A stretch of DNA of 64,000 nucleotides, from contig NZ_JAINFJ010000011.1 of the NCBI RefSeq assembly GCF_019966595.1, positions 1 to 64,000 of the forward strand, in the 5' to 3' direction. The translations under genes were made by a program, and so were the position numbers. This document shows positions 55,583-64,000 of this stretch, piece after piece; positions within the stretch are counted from its first letter, which is position 1, and the number at the start of each line of letters is the position of its first letter. Under the pieces are notes generated by a model. That model did not search any database. It saw only the letters and a list, made by a program, of their open reading frames with translations, and was not told the DNA's origin. This stretch comes from Oricola indica (GTDB taxonomy: Bacteria; Pseudomonadota; Alphaproteobacteria; Rhizobiales; Rhizobiaceae).

Positions 55583-55735
55583 AAAAAATGAAGCCGCCGT
55601 GCGGAGGTCGTGCACGGCGGCTAAGCGAAAAGGTTCTAAAAGTGGCAGCCTGGAGAGGGGGATTAGGCTGCCACCTGTCCGGATCGGCGGGGGACGGGCC
55701 TTAGCCGGACATCGGCTCAATATGCCGATTAACCA
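55583..55735 (-). ncRNA. candidate trans-acting small RNA with pyrimidine-rich loops
   Basis: In the 509-base gap before the GlmS-like gene the minus strand has three stems: ATCGGC/GCCGAT near 55710-55730; TGGCAGCCT/AGGCTGCCA (55643-55673, nine pairs) with loop AATCCCCCTCTCC; and AGCCGCCGTGC/GCACGGCGGCT (55592-55622, eleven pairs) with loop ACGACCTCC. The last is followed by TTCATTTTTT, a rho-independent terminator. No minus-strand gene lies upstream, so the terminator should end a separate transcript. CU-rich loops that can pair with Shine-Dalgarno sites are typical of alphaproteobacterial regulatory RNAs. The 5' end is a guess. The rest of the gap (55736-56000) shows no gene. Confidence 0.6.
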
Positions 55736-56000
55736 AATCTCACATATGAGTGTGGCACAAAAACGGCAGTGTCGATTCTCGAAAAACGCCGGTTATCATT
55801 GGATTTCCAGCGGATTTCTCCGGCGCGAAACGAAAAAATGGAGCCTGCCGCAATTTCGCAGGTTACATCATGCAAGAACAAGTGAGTGCGGCCGGGTCCG
55901 GATTTTGCTTGAGAAATTTCGAAGGGCGACGTTTCAAGATCGAAGAGGATTCGCTCCGTCAAAGGGATTCTCTTCGGCCGGGATATTTCGGGAATATGAC

Positions 56001-59000
56001 ATGTGTGGCATCGCAGGATTCGTAACCGGCCGTTTCGGCGCAGATGAAGCAGACACCGGCTGGCTCGATACGGTCGCCGCCGATGTAGCAGCGGCACCCG
56101 CCGGCCTCGCCGCCGTGGAGACGCTGCACGGCGCGGTCACCGCGTTGCAGGACCGGTTCGCGGAGCTGATGTCATTCCGGATGGCGGAACGGATCGCCTT
56201 CGATGCGGATTTCAAGGCCGGCGTCGCGTCCCTTGCCGACACGCTGGGCAAACAGGCGGGCGCCCTGACCGACCTGTCCAAGAAAGGACGCACGGATCTC
56301 GACCCGCTGATCGAGAGCCTGCGCGACTATGAATGGCAGTTGCGCGAGGAACTCGTCGCCCAGACGGGCGAAGCAATCGCACTCGTCGCCGAGGGCATCG
56401 ACGCGGCGCGCGGCAACGCCGCGAAAGTGGCGCTTGCCGCCGAGCATGTTCTGCGGGCGATCGACCGGCTGGAGGTTCGCGGCCGCGATTCGGCCGGCAT
56501 CGCCATCCAGATCCAGCTTCCCGAGAATTGCGTCGACGCGCTGCCGGGCGACCTGACGGAAGAATTCGCCAAACGGTGTTCGGCGCTGCATGCGGATCAT
56601 CTCGCGGTCTATGTGCATGAAAATGGCGGCGGCACGCGGTCGCTGACCTTCGTCTACAAGACCGCCAACCTCGTCGGCCGACTGGGCGACAACGGCGCGG
56701 CGCTGCGCGCGGCGATCCGCGCCGACCGGCTTTTGTGGGCGCTTGCCGCGGACGCGACACGGGCGGGCGTTCTCTCGCATACACGCTGGGCGTCGCATGG
56801 CGTGATCTCTGTCGCCAACTGCCACCCGCACAATCCGTCGCTGGCACAGGACGAGAGTGGCCAGTCCGGCGTTTCGCTGGGCGCGATGTACGCGCTGAAC
56901 GGCGACGTGGACAACCACGTGGAGCTGATCGCAGAACTGGTGACAAATCGCCAGCTCGCCATCGACCCGTCGATCACCACCGACGCCAAGATCATCCCGA
57001 TCGCGCATCGCAGCGCCGGCGCGGATGCCGGCGACATGCTGGACCGGTTCCGCACCGCCGTGCGCCGCCTCGACGGCTCGATCGCGGTCGGCTGTATCGA
57101 TCCCAGCCAGCCGGGCGACGCCTTTCTCGCGCAGAAGGGCTCCGGCCAGGGCCTGCATGCGGCGCGGCTCGCCGACGGCTGGATGTTCGCCTCCGAGGTC
57201 TACGGGCTGTGCAACGTGGCGCGCGCCTCCTACAACCTCGCCCGCTCGGTCGCGGGCGGTTCGGTGATCCGTCTTTCCGGCGACTCCGCACAGCCGGAAA
57301 TGGTCGGCGTTTCCGACGGCACGCCGGCAGCGATCAAGCCGGAGCCGATCCAGATCTTCGCGCGCGACATCTATCGCGGCGGCTTCGAGTTCTATCTCGA
57401 AAAAGAAATCCATGATGGACCGGAAAGCGTGGCCAAGACGCTGCGCGGGCGCTACCGCCGCGACGGCGGACTGATCGCCTTCGACGAGTTGCCGACCGAT
57501 ATCTGGGCCTCGATGCGCAAGGCCGTCGCGCTCGGCATCAGCCGCGTCTACGTGATCGGCCAGGGCACGGCGGGCGTTGCCGCCGTCGGCATCGCGCATC
57601 TGATCGAAAAGGCGCTCGGCTACGAAAGCCGGCTCGACATTCCCGTCATCGCCCTGCGGTCCTCGGAAATGTCTGCGGAAATCGAGAGCTATGAATTCCG
57701 CAACGCGCTGGTGATCGCCGTTTCGCAGTCGGGCACCACGACCGACACGAATCGCGCCGTCGACCTCGCTCGCGAGCGCGGGGCCTCGATCCACGCCATC
57801 GTCAACCGCCGCAACTCCGATCTCGTGCGCAAGGCGGATTCGGTGCTGTTCACCTCCGACGGCCGCGACGTGGAAATGTCGGTCGCCTCGACCAAGGCGT
57901 TCTATTCGCAGCTGACGGCCGGCAAGCTGACCGCGCTTTTCCTCGCTGACGCTCTGAACACGATGACGGAGATCGAGATCGCCTACGAGATGGGCGAACT
58001 CGAACGCATGCCCCGGCTGATCGCCGAGGTTCTCGACAAGGAAGAGCAGATCGCCGAATGCGCCCGCAGTTTCGCGCCGCAGGCAAGATACTGGGCGGTG
58101 ACCGGGTCCGGCGTGAACCACACGGCGGCGCTGGAAATCCGCATCAAATTGTCGGAGCTCTGCTACAAGTCGATCCCGGTCGACTACACCGAGGACAAGA
58201 AGCATATCGACCTTTCGACCGAGCCGCTGACGCTGGTCGTCGCCAACGACCTGCCCGGCGATCTCGTCGGCGACGTGGTCAAGGAAGTGGCGATCTTCAA
58301 GGCGCATAACGGCCGGCCGATCGTGTTCGCGACAGAGGGCGCGGATGCCGCAGCCTTCGCGGAATATGCGGAACGGGTGATCGCCCTGCCGAAAATCGGT
58401 GGCGATCTGGCCTTCGTGCTGGCGACGGTCGCGGGCCACATGTTCGGCTTCCACGCAGCCCGCGCCATCGACCGCGCCGCGCAACTCCTGAAGACGATCC
58501 TGGCCGATATCGGCCTTGTCGCGATGGACGATCCCGGCGCGGACCGGCAGGCGCTTCTCGACAAGCTCGACGCCTTCATCGACGAGGGTGCGGCGGGCGC
58601 GTTCAATTCCGGTCTCGGCGCGAACGATCTCGCCATGCTGGCGAAACTCTCGCGCGATCTCGGCCGCGCGAATGACGCCGCGACCGCCCGCGACGTGGCA
58701 CAGGCCGCGCTCGGACCGGTGCGCCACACATTCGAGGAAACCTCGCGGCCGATCGACACGATCCGCCATCAGGCCAAGACCGTGACGGTCGGCACCAGCC
58801 GCCCGGAAGACGCGCTCTCATCGTCGATCCGCGAGGCTCTGTCGTCACTCGGCGTTGCCGACAGCCGCATGACCTTCGACAACCGCAAGGTGCTGGCGGC
58901 CGTTTCGCGGCTGATCGACGAGATCGAGTGGACGGCGCTTCTCGATGTCGACCAGACGAAGGACGGCCCGGTCGTCCGGCTGACCGGGGTGGCTCCGTCG

Positions 59001-59384
59001 CCTGCGATGGCGGGATACGCCCAACCGTCCAAGCCGCTCGGCGTGATCGGCTCGGCGCTCGACGACCATGCGCTGCATGCCGGCTTCCTCGGCGACGCGG
59101 CGGTGTTCGCCGTGCCGGTCAACAACGCCTCCTATTCGGAGGTCGACTCGCTGGTCTGCTTCGCCGTCAGGCTGCAGGCGCATGCCTCGCGCGATCAGAA
59201 GTCGGCGGCCATGGCGGCGCTCGGCACCTACAAGCCGGTGCTGCGCGAATGGGAGCAGAGTTTCGGCGAGGAGGCAGCCGCGGCGCTTGCCCGCCAGATC
59301 GCGCGCGAGACGCCCGAAAACGTCGTCTTCCGGCCGAAGATGCTCGACCCGTCGCTCAGCCGCGACGAACGCCAGAGCGCCTAA
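56001..59384 (+). CDS. oversized GlmS-like glutaminase-SIS protein (1127 aa)
   Basis: It starts MCGIAGFVTGRFG, exposing the nucleophile Cys of class II glutamine amidotransferases. About 130 helical residues are inserted before RGRDSAGIAI (about residue 160), then LSHTRWASHG, CHPHNP and LNGDVDNH complete the glutaminase. The sugar-isomerase half begins EKEIHDGPESVAKTLRGR and has SIS motifs AVSQSGTTTDT, SVASTKAFYSQLT and KLSELCYKSIPVDYTEDKKH, keeping the Glu and His of GlmS. About 300 C-terminal residues have no assigned fold. Normal GlmS is about 610 residues. It likely aminates a sugar phosphate, not necessarily fructose 6-phosphate. ATG 56001 follows GGGA. Confidence 0.88.
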   Translation: MCGIAGFVTGRFGADEADTGWLDTVAADVAAAPAGLAAVETLHGAVTALQDRFAELMSFRMAERIAFDADFKAGVASLADTLGKQAGALTDLSKKGRTDLDPLIESLRDYEWQLREELVAQTGEAIALVAEGIDAARGNAAKVALAAEHVLRAIDRLEVRGRDSAGIAIQIQLPENCVDALPGDLTEEFAKRCSALHADHLAVYVHENGGGTRSLTFVYKTANLVGRLGDNGAALRAAIRADRLLWALAADATRAGVLSHTRWASHGVISVANCHPHNPSLAQDESGQSGVSLGAMYALNGDVDNHVELIAELVTNRQLAIDPSITTDAKIIPIAHRSAGADAGDMLDRFRTAVRRLDGSIAVGCIDPSQPGDAFLAQKGSGQGLHAARLADGWMFASEVYGLCNVARASYNLARSVAGGSVIRLSGDSAQPEMVGVSDGTPAAIKPEPIQIFARDIYRGGFEFYLEKEIHDGPESVAKTLRGRYRRDGGLIAFDELPTDIWASMRKAVALGISRVYVIGQGTAGVAAVGIAHLIEKALGYESRLDIPVIALRSSEMSAEIESYEFRNALVIAVSQSGTTTDTNRAVDLARERGASIHAIVNRRNSDLVRKADSVLFTSDGRDVEMSVASTKAFYSQLTAGKLTALFLADALNTMTEIEIAYEMGELERMPRLIAEVLDKEEQIAECARSFAPQARYWAVTGSGVNHTAALEIRIKLSELCYKSIPVDYTEDKKHIDLSTEPLTLVVANDLPGDLVGDVVKEVAIFKAHNGRPIVFATEGADAAAFAEYAERVIALPKIGGDLAFVLATVAGHMFGFHAARAIDRAAQLLKTILADIGLVAMDDPGADRQALLDKLDAFIDEGAAGAFNSGLGANDLAMLAKLSRDLGRANDAATARDVAQAALGPVRHTFEETSRPIDTIRHQAKTVTVGTSRPEDALSSSIREALSSLGVADSRMTFDNRKVLAAVSRLIDEIEWTALLDVDQTKDGPVVRLTGVAPSPAMAGYAQPSKPLGVIGSALDDHALHAGFLGDAAVFAVPVNNASYSEVDSLVCFAVRLQAHASRDQKSAAMAALGTYKPVLREWEQSFGEEAAAALARQIARETPENVVFRPKMLDPSLSRDERQSA

Positions 59385-59392
59385 GGCGGCCG

Positions 59393-60343
59393 CTACTCGA
59401 AGACGATGCGCGGGAAATAGAACGATACGACCCAGTTGGGCGCGTCGACGACCTCGCTGATGCGCAGATCGCCGCAAACCGAGCAGAGGATATAGGCGTC
59501 CTCCGGAGCGAGGCCGCGTGCGTGCGCGAGATGATCGACCATGCCGGAGACCGCATCGCGGGCCGCCGCCATCAGATCCGGACCGATGCCTGTCGTCACG
59601 TCGTAGCCCGCCGCATCGAGATGGCGCGTCACCGGACCCGGCGTCGAAAAGCGCGGGAATGGCGGCGCGGCGCCCTTGACCAGATCGAGGGTCACGGTGA
59701 TGTCCATCGCGCTTTCGATGGCCGTGCCGCAAACCTCGCCGTCGCCCTGCGCGGCATGGGTGTCGCCGACGGAGAACAACGCGCCCGCCACCTCGACCGG
59801 CAACCAGAGCTCCGTTCCCGCCGCCATGTCGCGGATGTCCATGTTGCCGCCGGTGCGGCGCGGCGGAATGATGTCGTGCCGGCCCGGTTCGGCGAGCGCC
59901 ACGCCGATCGTGCCCGCGAACGGCTTGAGCGGCACGCGCGCCAGGGCGTTGAAGACCGCCGGGGCTTTCGCCGTGCGGTCATAGTTCCAGAGATGCAGGC
60001 GCGGCTCGGTGAACTGGTCGGCCAGCAGGCCGAAGCCGGGGATGATGGCGCTCCAGCCGAAGCCCGACGGGGCGAAGTCGCGAATGGTGACCTTCAGCGC
60101 GTCGCCCGGTTCCGCGCCATCGATGAAGACGGGACCGGTGACCGGATTGACGCGGCCCGGGTCCATGGTGGCGATGTCGGCGGCGGTGCTGTTCTTCGTG
60201 TAGTGCCCGTCGCCCGCGTCGCGGCATTGCAGCGTCAACGTCTCACCGGGCGCGACGGTGGTCACCGGTTTCAGCGCATTGTCCCAGCCGCAATGGCAAT
60301 GGTCGGCGTGGATGGTGCGCCATGGGGCCGCGTGTCCGCTCAT
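59393..60343 (-). CDS. acetamidase/formamidase family amidase
   Basis: A 316-residue FmdA/AmdA-type amidase. Conserved parts are the N-terminal HCHCGWDNALKPV, GPVFIDGAEPGDALKVTI, a central GNMDIRDMAAGTELWLPVEV, GDTHAAQGDGEVCGTAIESAM (family signature) and AYILCSVCGDLRISEVVD. It hydrolyses short amides to ammonia and an acid. ATG 60343 overlaps the GntR stop by four bases (ATGA), so it is the last gene of the transporter operon; the transporter may bring in its substrate. Confidence 0.92.
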   Translation of the reverse strand: MSGHAAPWRTIHADHCHCGWDNALKPVTTVAPGETLTLQCRDAGDGHYTKNSTAADIATMDPGRVNPVTGPVFIDGAEPGDALKVTIRDFAPSGFGWSAIIPGFGLLADQFTEPRLHLWNYDRTAKAPAVFNALARVPLKPFAGTIGVALAEPGRHDIIPPRRTGGNMDIRDMAAGTELWLPVEVAGALFSVGDTHAAQGDGEVCGTAIESAMDITVTLDLVKGAAPPFPRFSTPGPVTRHLDAAGYDVTTGIGPDLMAAARDAVSGMVDHLAHARGLAPEDAYILCSVCGDLRISEVVDAPNWVVSFYFPRIVFE

Positions 60344-61122
60344 CGCGTCGATCCCGACCGCTTGCGCACGGCCGCCCTCTCCAGCATGTATTTTTCCGCC
60401 TCGACCATGTGGTCGCGCATGATCTCGCGCGCCCGGTCGGCGTCGCCGGCGCGGATCGCGCGCAGGAGGCGGACCTGGTAATGCAGGCCGGTCTCGCGCA
60501 GTTCGGGATGCGGCTCCTGGTAGATCTCTCGGCACACGGTCATGTCGCGCAGGAGTGAGAGCAGGAACACGGCGACGAAGCCCAGGAGGCGGTTCGGGCT
60601 GTTGCGGGCGAGTTCGGCGTGGAAATCGAGCTCGGCGAGCCGCTGGCGATATTCCTCCTCCGCCGTGGCGGGTTCGTCCTCGTAAAGCCGGATGGTCGCG
60701 CGCATCGCCTCGAAAGCCGGGACGGAGAGCGAGCCGGTGGCGGCGGACGCGGCGAGTTCCGGCTCGACCAGCTTCCGGATCGCGTAGATGTCCGCGATCG
60801 TGGGCGGTGAAAACAGGAAGAGATTGTCCAGCATGCGGATCGCATTGTCGGACGCGATCGCGGTAACGAAGATTCCGCCGCCGGGTCCGGTCTTGGAGGC
60901 GATCAGCCCCTGGAATTCGAGGATCTTGAGCGCCTCGCGCAGCGTGCCGCGCGAAACCTTGACCGCCTCCGGTTCAAGCCACTCGGAGGGCACGCGGTCG
61001 CCAGGCGACAGACCCGCCTCGACGATGCGGTCGCGGATCGCGTCTGCCGCGATATCGGGACGCTTTCGGCGGCGCGCCGGCGTCACCGACACAGGCTCAG
61101 GTCTTGGCGCGCTCTCCTCCAT
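60340..61122 (-). CDS. GntR-family regulator, FCD (FadR-like) subgroup
   Basis: A 260-residue regulator: winged helix with GDRVPSEWLEPEAVKVSRGTLREALKILEFQGLI-type sequence (about residues 40-75) and the helical FCD ligand domain with the metal-binding pattern DFHAELARNSPN, HYQVRLLRAIRAGDADRAREIMRDHM. FCD proteins sense small organic acids, often with a metal ion. It lies six bases after the ABC ATPase gene and overlaps the amidase gene. Confidence 0.93.
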   Translation of the reverse strand: MEESAPRPEPVSVTPARRRKRPDIAADAIRDRIVEAGLSPGDRVPSEWLEPEAVKVSRGTLREALKILEFQGLIASKTGPGGGIFVTAIASDNAIRMLDNLFLFSPPTIADIYAIRKLVEPELAASAATGSLSVPAFEAMRATIRLYEDEPATAEEEYRQRLAELDFHAELARNSPNRLLGFVAVFLLSLLRDMTVCREIYQEPHPELRETGLHYQVRLLRAIRAGDADRAREIMRDHMVEAEKYMLERAAVRKRSGSTR

Positions 61123-61128
61123 GCGGCG

Positions 61129-62112
61129 TCACTTGCTCTCGTGCGGGTGGAAACATGCGGCCCTGTGCGTCTCGTCTCCGGCCGCCCCGGCAAGCGGCGG
61201 AACCGCCCTGTTGCATTCATCCGTGTGGCGGGGGCAGCGCGCGTAGAAGGCGCATCCCGGCGGCGGATTGTAAGGATCGGGCAATTCCGTGTTGGCGTCC
61301 TCCGCGATCAGCGAGCGACGGCCGGGCGCGGGTGCCGAATTCAGCAGCAGATGCGTGTAGGGATGGCGCGGCGAACGGAAGATGGTTTTTCCCGCGCCAA
61401 TCTCCACGATGCGTCCGAAATACATCACCGCGACCCGATCGCTGACGCTTTCGACCACCGAGAGATCGTGGCTGATGAAGACATAGGTCAGGCCGAACTG
61501 GTCCTTGAGACCGTCGAGGATATTGAGCACCTGCGCCTGCACTGAGACGTCGAGCGCGGACACCGGTTCGTCGAGGACGATCAGCTTCGGATCGGCGGCA
61601 AGCGCGCGGGCGATGCCGATGCGCTGCGCCTGCCCGCCGGAGAATTCATGCGGGTAGCGGTCGAGGAATTCCGGCGCGAGGTTGACGGCATCCATCAGTT
61701 CGCCGAGGCGCTTCTCGCGCGCCGGCCGGTCGAGATCGAGCAGATAGCGCAGCGGCGCTTCGAGGATGGTGCGGATGGTCTTGCGCGGATTGAGCGAGGC
61801 GACCGGGTCCTGGAAGACATATTGCACCTCGCGCGACAGGCGGCGCAGATCATGGCCGGCCTCGGCGACGAGATCGCGTCCGTCGAAGACGATGCGGCCG
61901 CCTGTCGGCGCATCGAGACCGACGATCATGCGCGCGAGCGTGGACTTGCCGCAGCCGGATTCGCCGACGACGCCCAGCGTTTCGCCCTTGCGCACCTCGA
62001 TGGTGACATCCTGCACGGCGTGGACCGCCGGTTTCGGCTGCCCGAACAGGGACCGGCCGCCGCCGAAGACGCGCTCGGCCTTTTCAATGGACAGAAGCGG
62101 CGCGTCAGACAT
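61129..62112 (-). CDS. DppF/OppF-type peptide ABC transporter ATPase
   Basis: A 327-residue ABC ATPase. Walker A GESGCGKSTLARM, signature FSGGQAQRIGIARAL, Walker B LIVLDEPVSALD, and the C-terminal oligopeptide-transporter extension with PPGCAFYARCPRHTDECN, a Cys-rich segment. It pairs with the ATPase half of the fused protein encoded upstream to power import of peptides, nickel or related solutes. ATG 62112 (GGAG nine bases upstream) is chosen over ATG 62118. It overlaps the previous gene by eight bases. Confidence 0.93.
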   Translation of the reverse strand: MSDAPLLSIEKAERVFGGGRSLFGQPKPAVHAVQDVTIEVRKGETLGVVGESGCGKSTLARMIVGLDAPTGGRIVFDGRDLVAEAGHDLRRLSREVQYVFQDPVASLNPRKTIRTILEAPLRYLLDLDRPAREKRLGELMDAVNLAPEFLDRYPHEFSGGQAQRIGIARALAADPKLIVLDEPVSALDVSVQAQVLNILDGLKDQFGLTYVFISHDLSVVESVSDRVAVMYFGRIVEIGAGKTIFRSPRHPYTHLLLNSAPAPGRRSLIAEDANTELPDPYNPPPGCAFYARCPRHTDECNRAVPPLAGAAGDETHRAACFHPHESK

Positions 62113-64000
62113 CGGCATCGTCTCCGGTGAGCGGGTGGATACAGCGCACCGTTCGCCCCTTGCCCATTTCGGTGAGTGGGATCGGCGCGGCGCGGCAATC
62201 GTCCTGCGCGCGCGGACAGCGCGCCGCGAAGGCGCATCCCACCGGCAGGTTGTTGACCACGGGCGGCCGGCCCTCGATGGCGTCGAGACGGCGTTCGGGC
62301 TCTCCGAGAACCGGAACGCAATCGATCAGCTTGGCGGTGTAGGGATGGGCCGGGGAATTGAGGATTTCCTCGGTCGTGCCGGTTTCGACGAACTTGCCGG
62401 CATACATCACGGCGACGCGGTCGCAGATCGCCGAGACGACGCCGAAATCATGGGTGATGAAGAGAATGCCCGCATTCTTTTCCTTGCGCAGCGTATCCAG
62501 CAGCGACAGCACCTGCGCCTGCACGGTGACGTCGAGCGCGGTGGTCGGTTCGTCGGCGATGATGATCTTCGCGTCGTCGGCGAGCGCCATGGCGATGCAG
62601 ACGCGCTGACGCATGCCGCCGGAGAGCTCGTGCGGATAGGCCTTCAAACGTTCCGCCGGATTGGGGATGCGGACGACCTTCAGCAGGTCCGCGGCCTTGG
62701 CGGTCGCCTCGCTTTTCGACAGCGGCTGATGCGCCTGGATCGCCTCGACCAGCTGGTCGCCGACGGTGAACAGCGGATGCAGCGTCGAAAGCGGATCCTG
62801 GAAGACATGGGAGACGGCGGAGCCGCGCAATTTGCGGATTCGCTCGTCGGAGGCGGCAAACAGATCCTCGCCATCGAGCAGCGCCGCGCCACCGGCGATA
62901 CGGCCGGGCGGCGTGGGGACCAGTCCCATGATCGACATCGCGGTCACCGATTTGCCGGAGCCGGATTCGCCAACAACGCCAAGGCACTCGCCCTGCCCGA
63001 CGGCAAGATCGACGCCGCCGACCGCCTTGTAGATTTCGCCGCCGAAGCGGAATTCGGTCTTCAGGCCGCGCACGTCGAGGACGGTGTCCGGACGGGGCGT
63101 GACGTCCGGGACGTCCTCGCGCATGACGGCGGTGCGCGCCACGGGCCTTGTCAGCGCGCCGGATTTCAGGCGCGGGTCGAGCACGTCGCGCACGCCGTCG
63201 CCGAGCAGGTTGATGCTCATGACCAGGGCGAAGATCATCACGCCGGGGATGATCGAGACATGCGGCGCGGTGAAGAGGATCTTGCGGCCGTCGCCAAGCA
63301 TCGAGCCGAGATCGGCCTGGGGCGGCTGCGCACCGAGACCAAGGAAGGAGAGGCCCGCCGTTTCGAGGATCATCCAGCCGATCGTGGTCGACATGGTGAT
63401 GATGATCACCGGCAGCACGTTGGGCAGCACCTCGATGAACAGGATCTGCGCGTTCGACTTGCCCGACAGCCGCGCCGCATCGACGAATTCGCGGCGCGAC
63501 AGGCCGAGCGCGATGCCGCGGATGTTGCGCGCGAAGAAGGGGATGTTGACCACGGCGATCGCGTAGAGCGCGTTCAGGAGGCCGGGGCCGAGGACGGCGA
63601 CGATGGCGAGCGCCAGAAGAATGTAGGGAAAGGCCATGACCATGTCGATGCCGCGCATCAGCAGCGTATCGACGCGGCCGCCGGCATAGCCGGCGACAAG
63701 GCCGATCAGCGAGCCGAAGAAGGCGGCGATCAGCGTGGCGGAAATGCCGACCAGAAGGCTGACCTGCGTGCCCCAGAGCAGGCGCGAAAGGATGTCGCGG
63801 CCGAGCGCGTCGGTGCCGAGCAGATGGCCTTCAGCCAAGGGACGCAGCAGGCGGTCGGCGGGCGCTGTCGCGTCCGGATCCGGCAATGGCAGAAGCGGCG
63901 CGGCGAGCGCGGCCAGAACGATTAGTGCGAAAACGACCAGACCGGCGGTCGCCAGCGTGTTGTTGAGCAACAGCGACAGGCTGTCCGGGCGTCCCTTCGG
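62105..64000 (-). CDS. fused DppC permease - DppD ATPase of a peptide-type ABC transporter (partial)
   Basis: At least 631 residues; the frame runs open past the right edge, so the start is outside the window. The N-terminal half is a DppC-type permease (LLGTDALGRDILSRLLWG, the EAA-loop region DAARLSGKSNAQILFIEVLP, about six helices). A short linker near 63120 joins it to a DppD-type ATPase with GESGSGKSVTAM, HELSGGMRQRVCIAMALAD, IIADEPTTALDVTVQAQ and the Cys-rich tail CAFAARCPRAQDDC. Such fusions fix permease-to-ATPase stoichiometry. The DppB permease and binding protein should lie beyond the edge. The amidase two genes on hints at an amide or peptide substrate. Confidence 0.93.
   Translation of the reverse strand, partial: PKGRPDSLSLLLNNTLATAGLVVFALIVLAALAAPLLPLPDPDATAPADRLLRPLAEGHLLGTDALGRDILSRLLWGTQVSLLVGISATLIAAFFGSLIGLVAGYAGGRVDTLLMRGIDMVMAFPYILLALAIVAVLGPGLLNALYAIAVVNIPFFARNIRGIALGLSRREFVDAARLSGKSNAQILFIEVLPNVLPVIIITMSTTIGWMILETAGLSFLGLGAQPPQADLGSMLGDGRKILFTAPHVSIIPGVMIFALVMSINLLGDGVRDVLDPRLKSGALTRPVARTAVMREDVPDVTPRPDTVLDVRGLKTEFRFGGEIYKAVGGVDLAVGQGECLGVVGESGSGKSVTAMSIMGLVPTPPGRIAGGAALLDGEDLFAASDERIRKLRGSAVSHVFQDPLSTLHPLFTVGDQLVEAIQAHQPLSKSEATAKAADLLKVVRIPNPAERLKAYPHELSGGMRQRVCIAMALADDAKIIIADEPTTALDVTVQAQVLSLLDTLRKEKNAGILFITHDFGVVSAICDRVAVMYAGKFVETGTTEEILNSPAHPYTAKLIDCVPVLGEPERRLDAIEGRPPVVNNLPVGCAFAARCPRAQDDCRAAPIPLTEMGKGRTVRCIHPLTGDDADV

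Noticed and set aside
55592-55673. Paired hairpins read as plus-strand terminators
   Set aside because: The T-tract follows the stem only on the minus strand; on the plus strand the stems are followed by purine-rich sequence.
56172-58769. 865-codon minus-strand open frame inside the GlmS-like gene
   Set aside because: Arg/Ala/Gly-rich antisense shadow; the plus strand has conserved glutaminase and SIS motifs throughout.
61766-63925. 719-codon plus-strand open frame opposite the ABC transporter genes
   Set aside because: Shadow rich in Arg, Asp and His without motifs; the minus strand encodes intact ABC domains.

Overview
The window is high-GC, gene-dense chromosomal DNA of an alphaproteobacterium, almost certainly order Hyphomicrobiales (the rhizobia-like group). 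The support is: a MbfA membrane ferritin with a perfect Irr-type iron control element in front of it; phospholipid N-methyltransferase PmtA joined to dnaJ; a BTLCP transglutaminase-like proteinase; an intracellular PHB depolymerase; a BgsBA-like beta-glucan synthase pair; small YnfA, DUF1330 and entericidin proteins; and RIME-like palindromic mosaic repeats. The genus cannot be read from the sequence.

Layout. 1-1470: a visibly AT-richer edge with a solitary adenine-type DNA methyltransferase, ending in palindromic repeats. 1469-7830: lepA, a protein with seven near-identical 50-residue repeats, and a fold-type IV aminotransferase divergent from ynfA and a sulfotransferase-like gene. 7840-11860: an operon of TAXI binding protein, fused TRAP permease and LigW-like aromatic acid decarboxylase. 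12246-16499: a BgsBA-like glucan synthase convergent with a dCache-HAMP membrane sensor. 16776-25262: an HD hydrolase, then a xenobiotic-export block (MarR, EmrA, EmrB, chloramphenicol-phosphotransferase-like kinase, MacA, split MacB). 25346-32817: entericidin, HupE-like protein, small conserved genes, cold-shock protein, STAS-less SulP transporter, GH38 alpha-mannosidase and an orphan Flp pilin. 32979-36521: CHAD and CYTH proteins, Irr-controlled mbfA and a BTLCP proteinase. 36684-45839: phaZ, GNAT, DUF1330, pyrF, FMN reductase, pmtA, dnaJ, a secreted predicted zinc metalloprotease on the other strand, and dnaK. 46136-51962: two TPR-sulfotransferases, the second with an in-frame TGA, convergent with a class A penicillin-binding protein. 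52069-55491: GST and DUF4242 genes divergent from a LysR regulator, and an M20 peptidase. 55583-55735: a candidate small RNA on the minus strand. 56001-59384: a GlmS-like protein nearly twice normal size. 59393-64000: acetamidase/formamidase, FCD-GntR regulator, and a peptide-type ABC transporter with a fused permease-ATPase running off the right edge.

Most notable: (i) dnaK and dnaJ are split by an oppositely oriented secreted gluzincin-type metalloprotease, and dnaK has its own terminator; (ii) an in-frame TGA sits at what I expect to be a conserved Cys position of a sulfotransferase, followed by 45 intact codons; (iii) a minus-strand sRNA candidate carries pyrimidine-rich, anti-Shine-Dalgarno-like loops; (iv) a 1127-residue GlmS homologue has an insertion in its glutaminase domain and a large unassigned C-terminus; (v) the aminotransferase beside the sulfotransferase-like gene lacks the usual PLP-contacting Glu.
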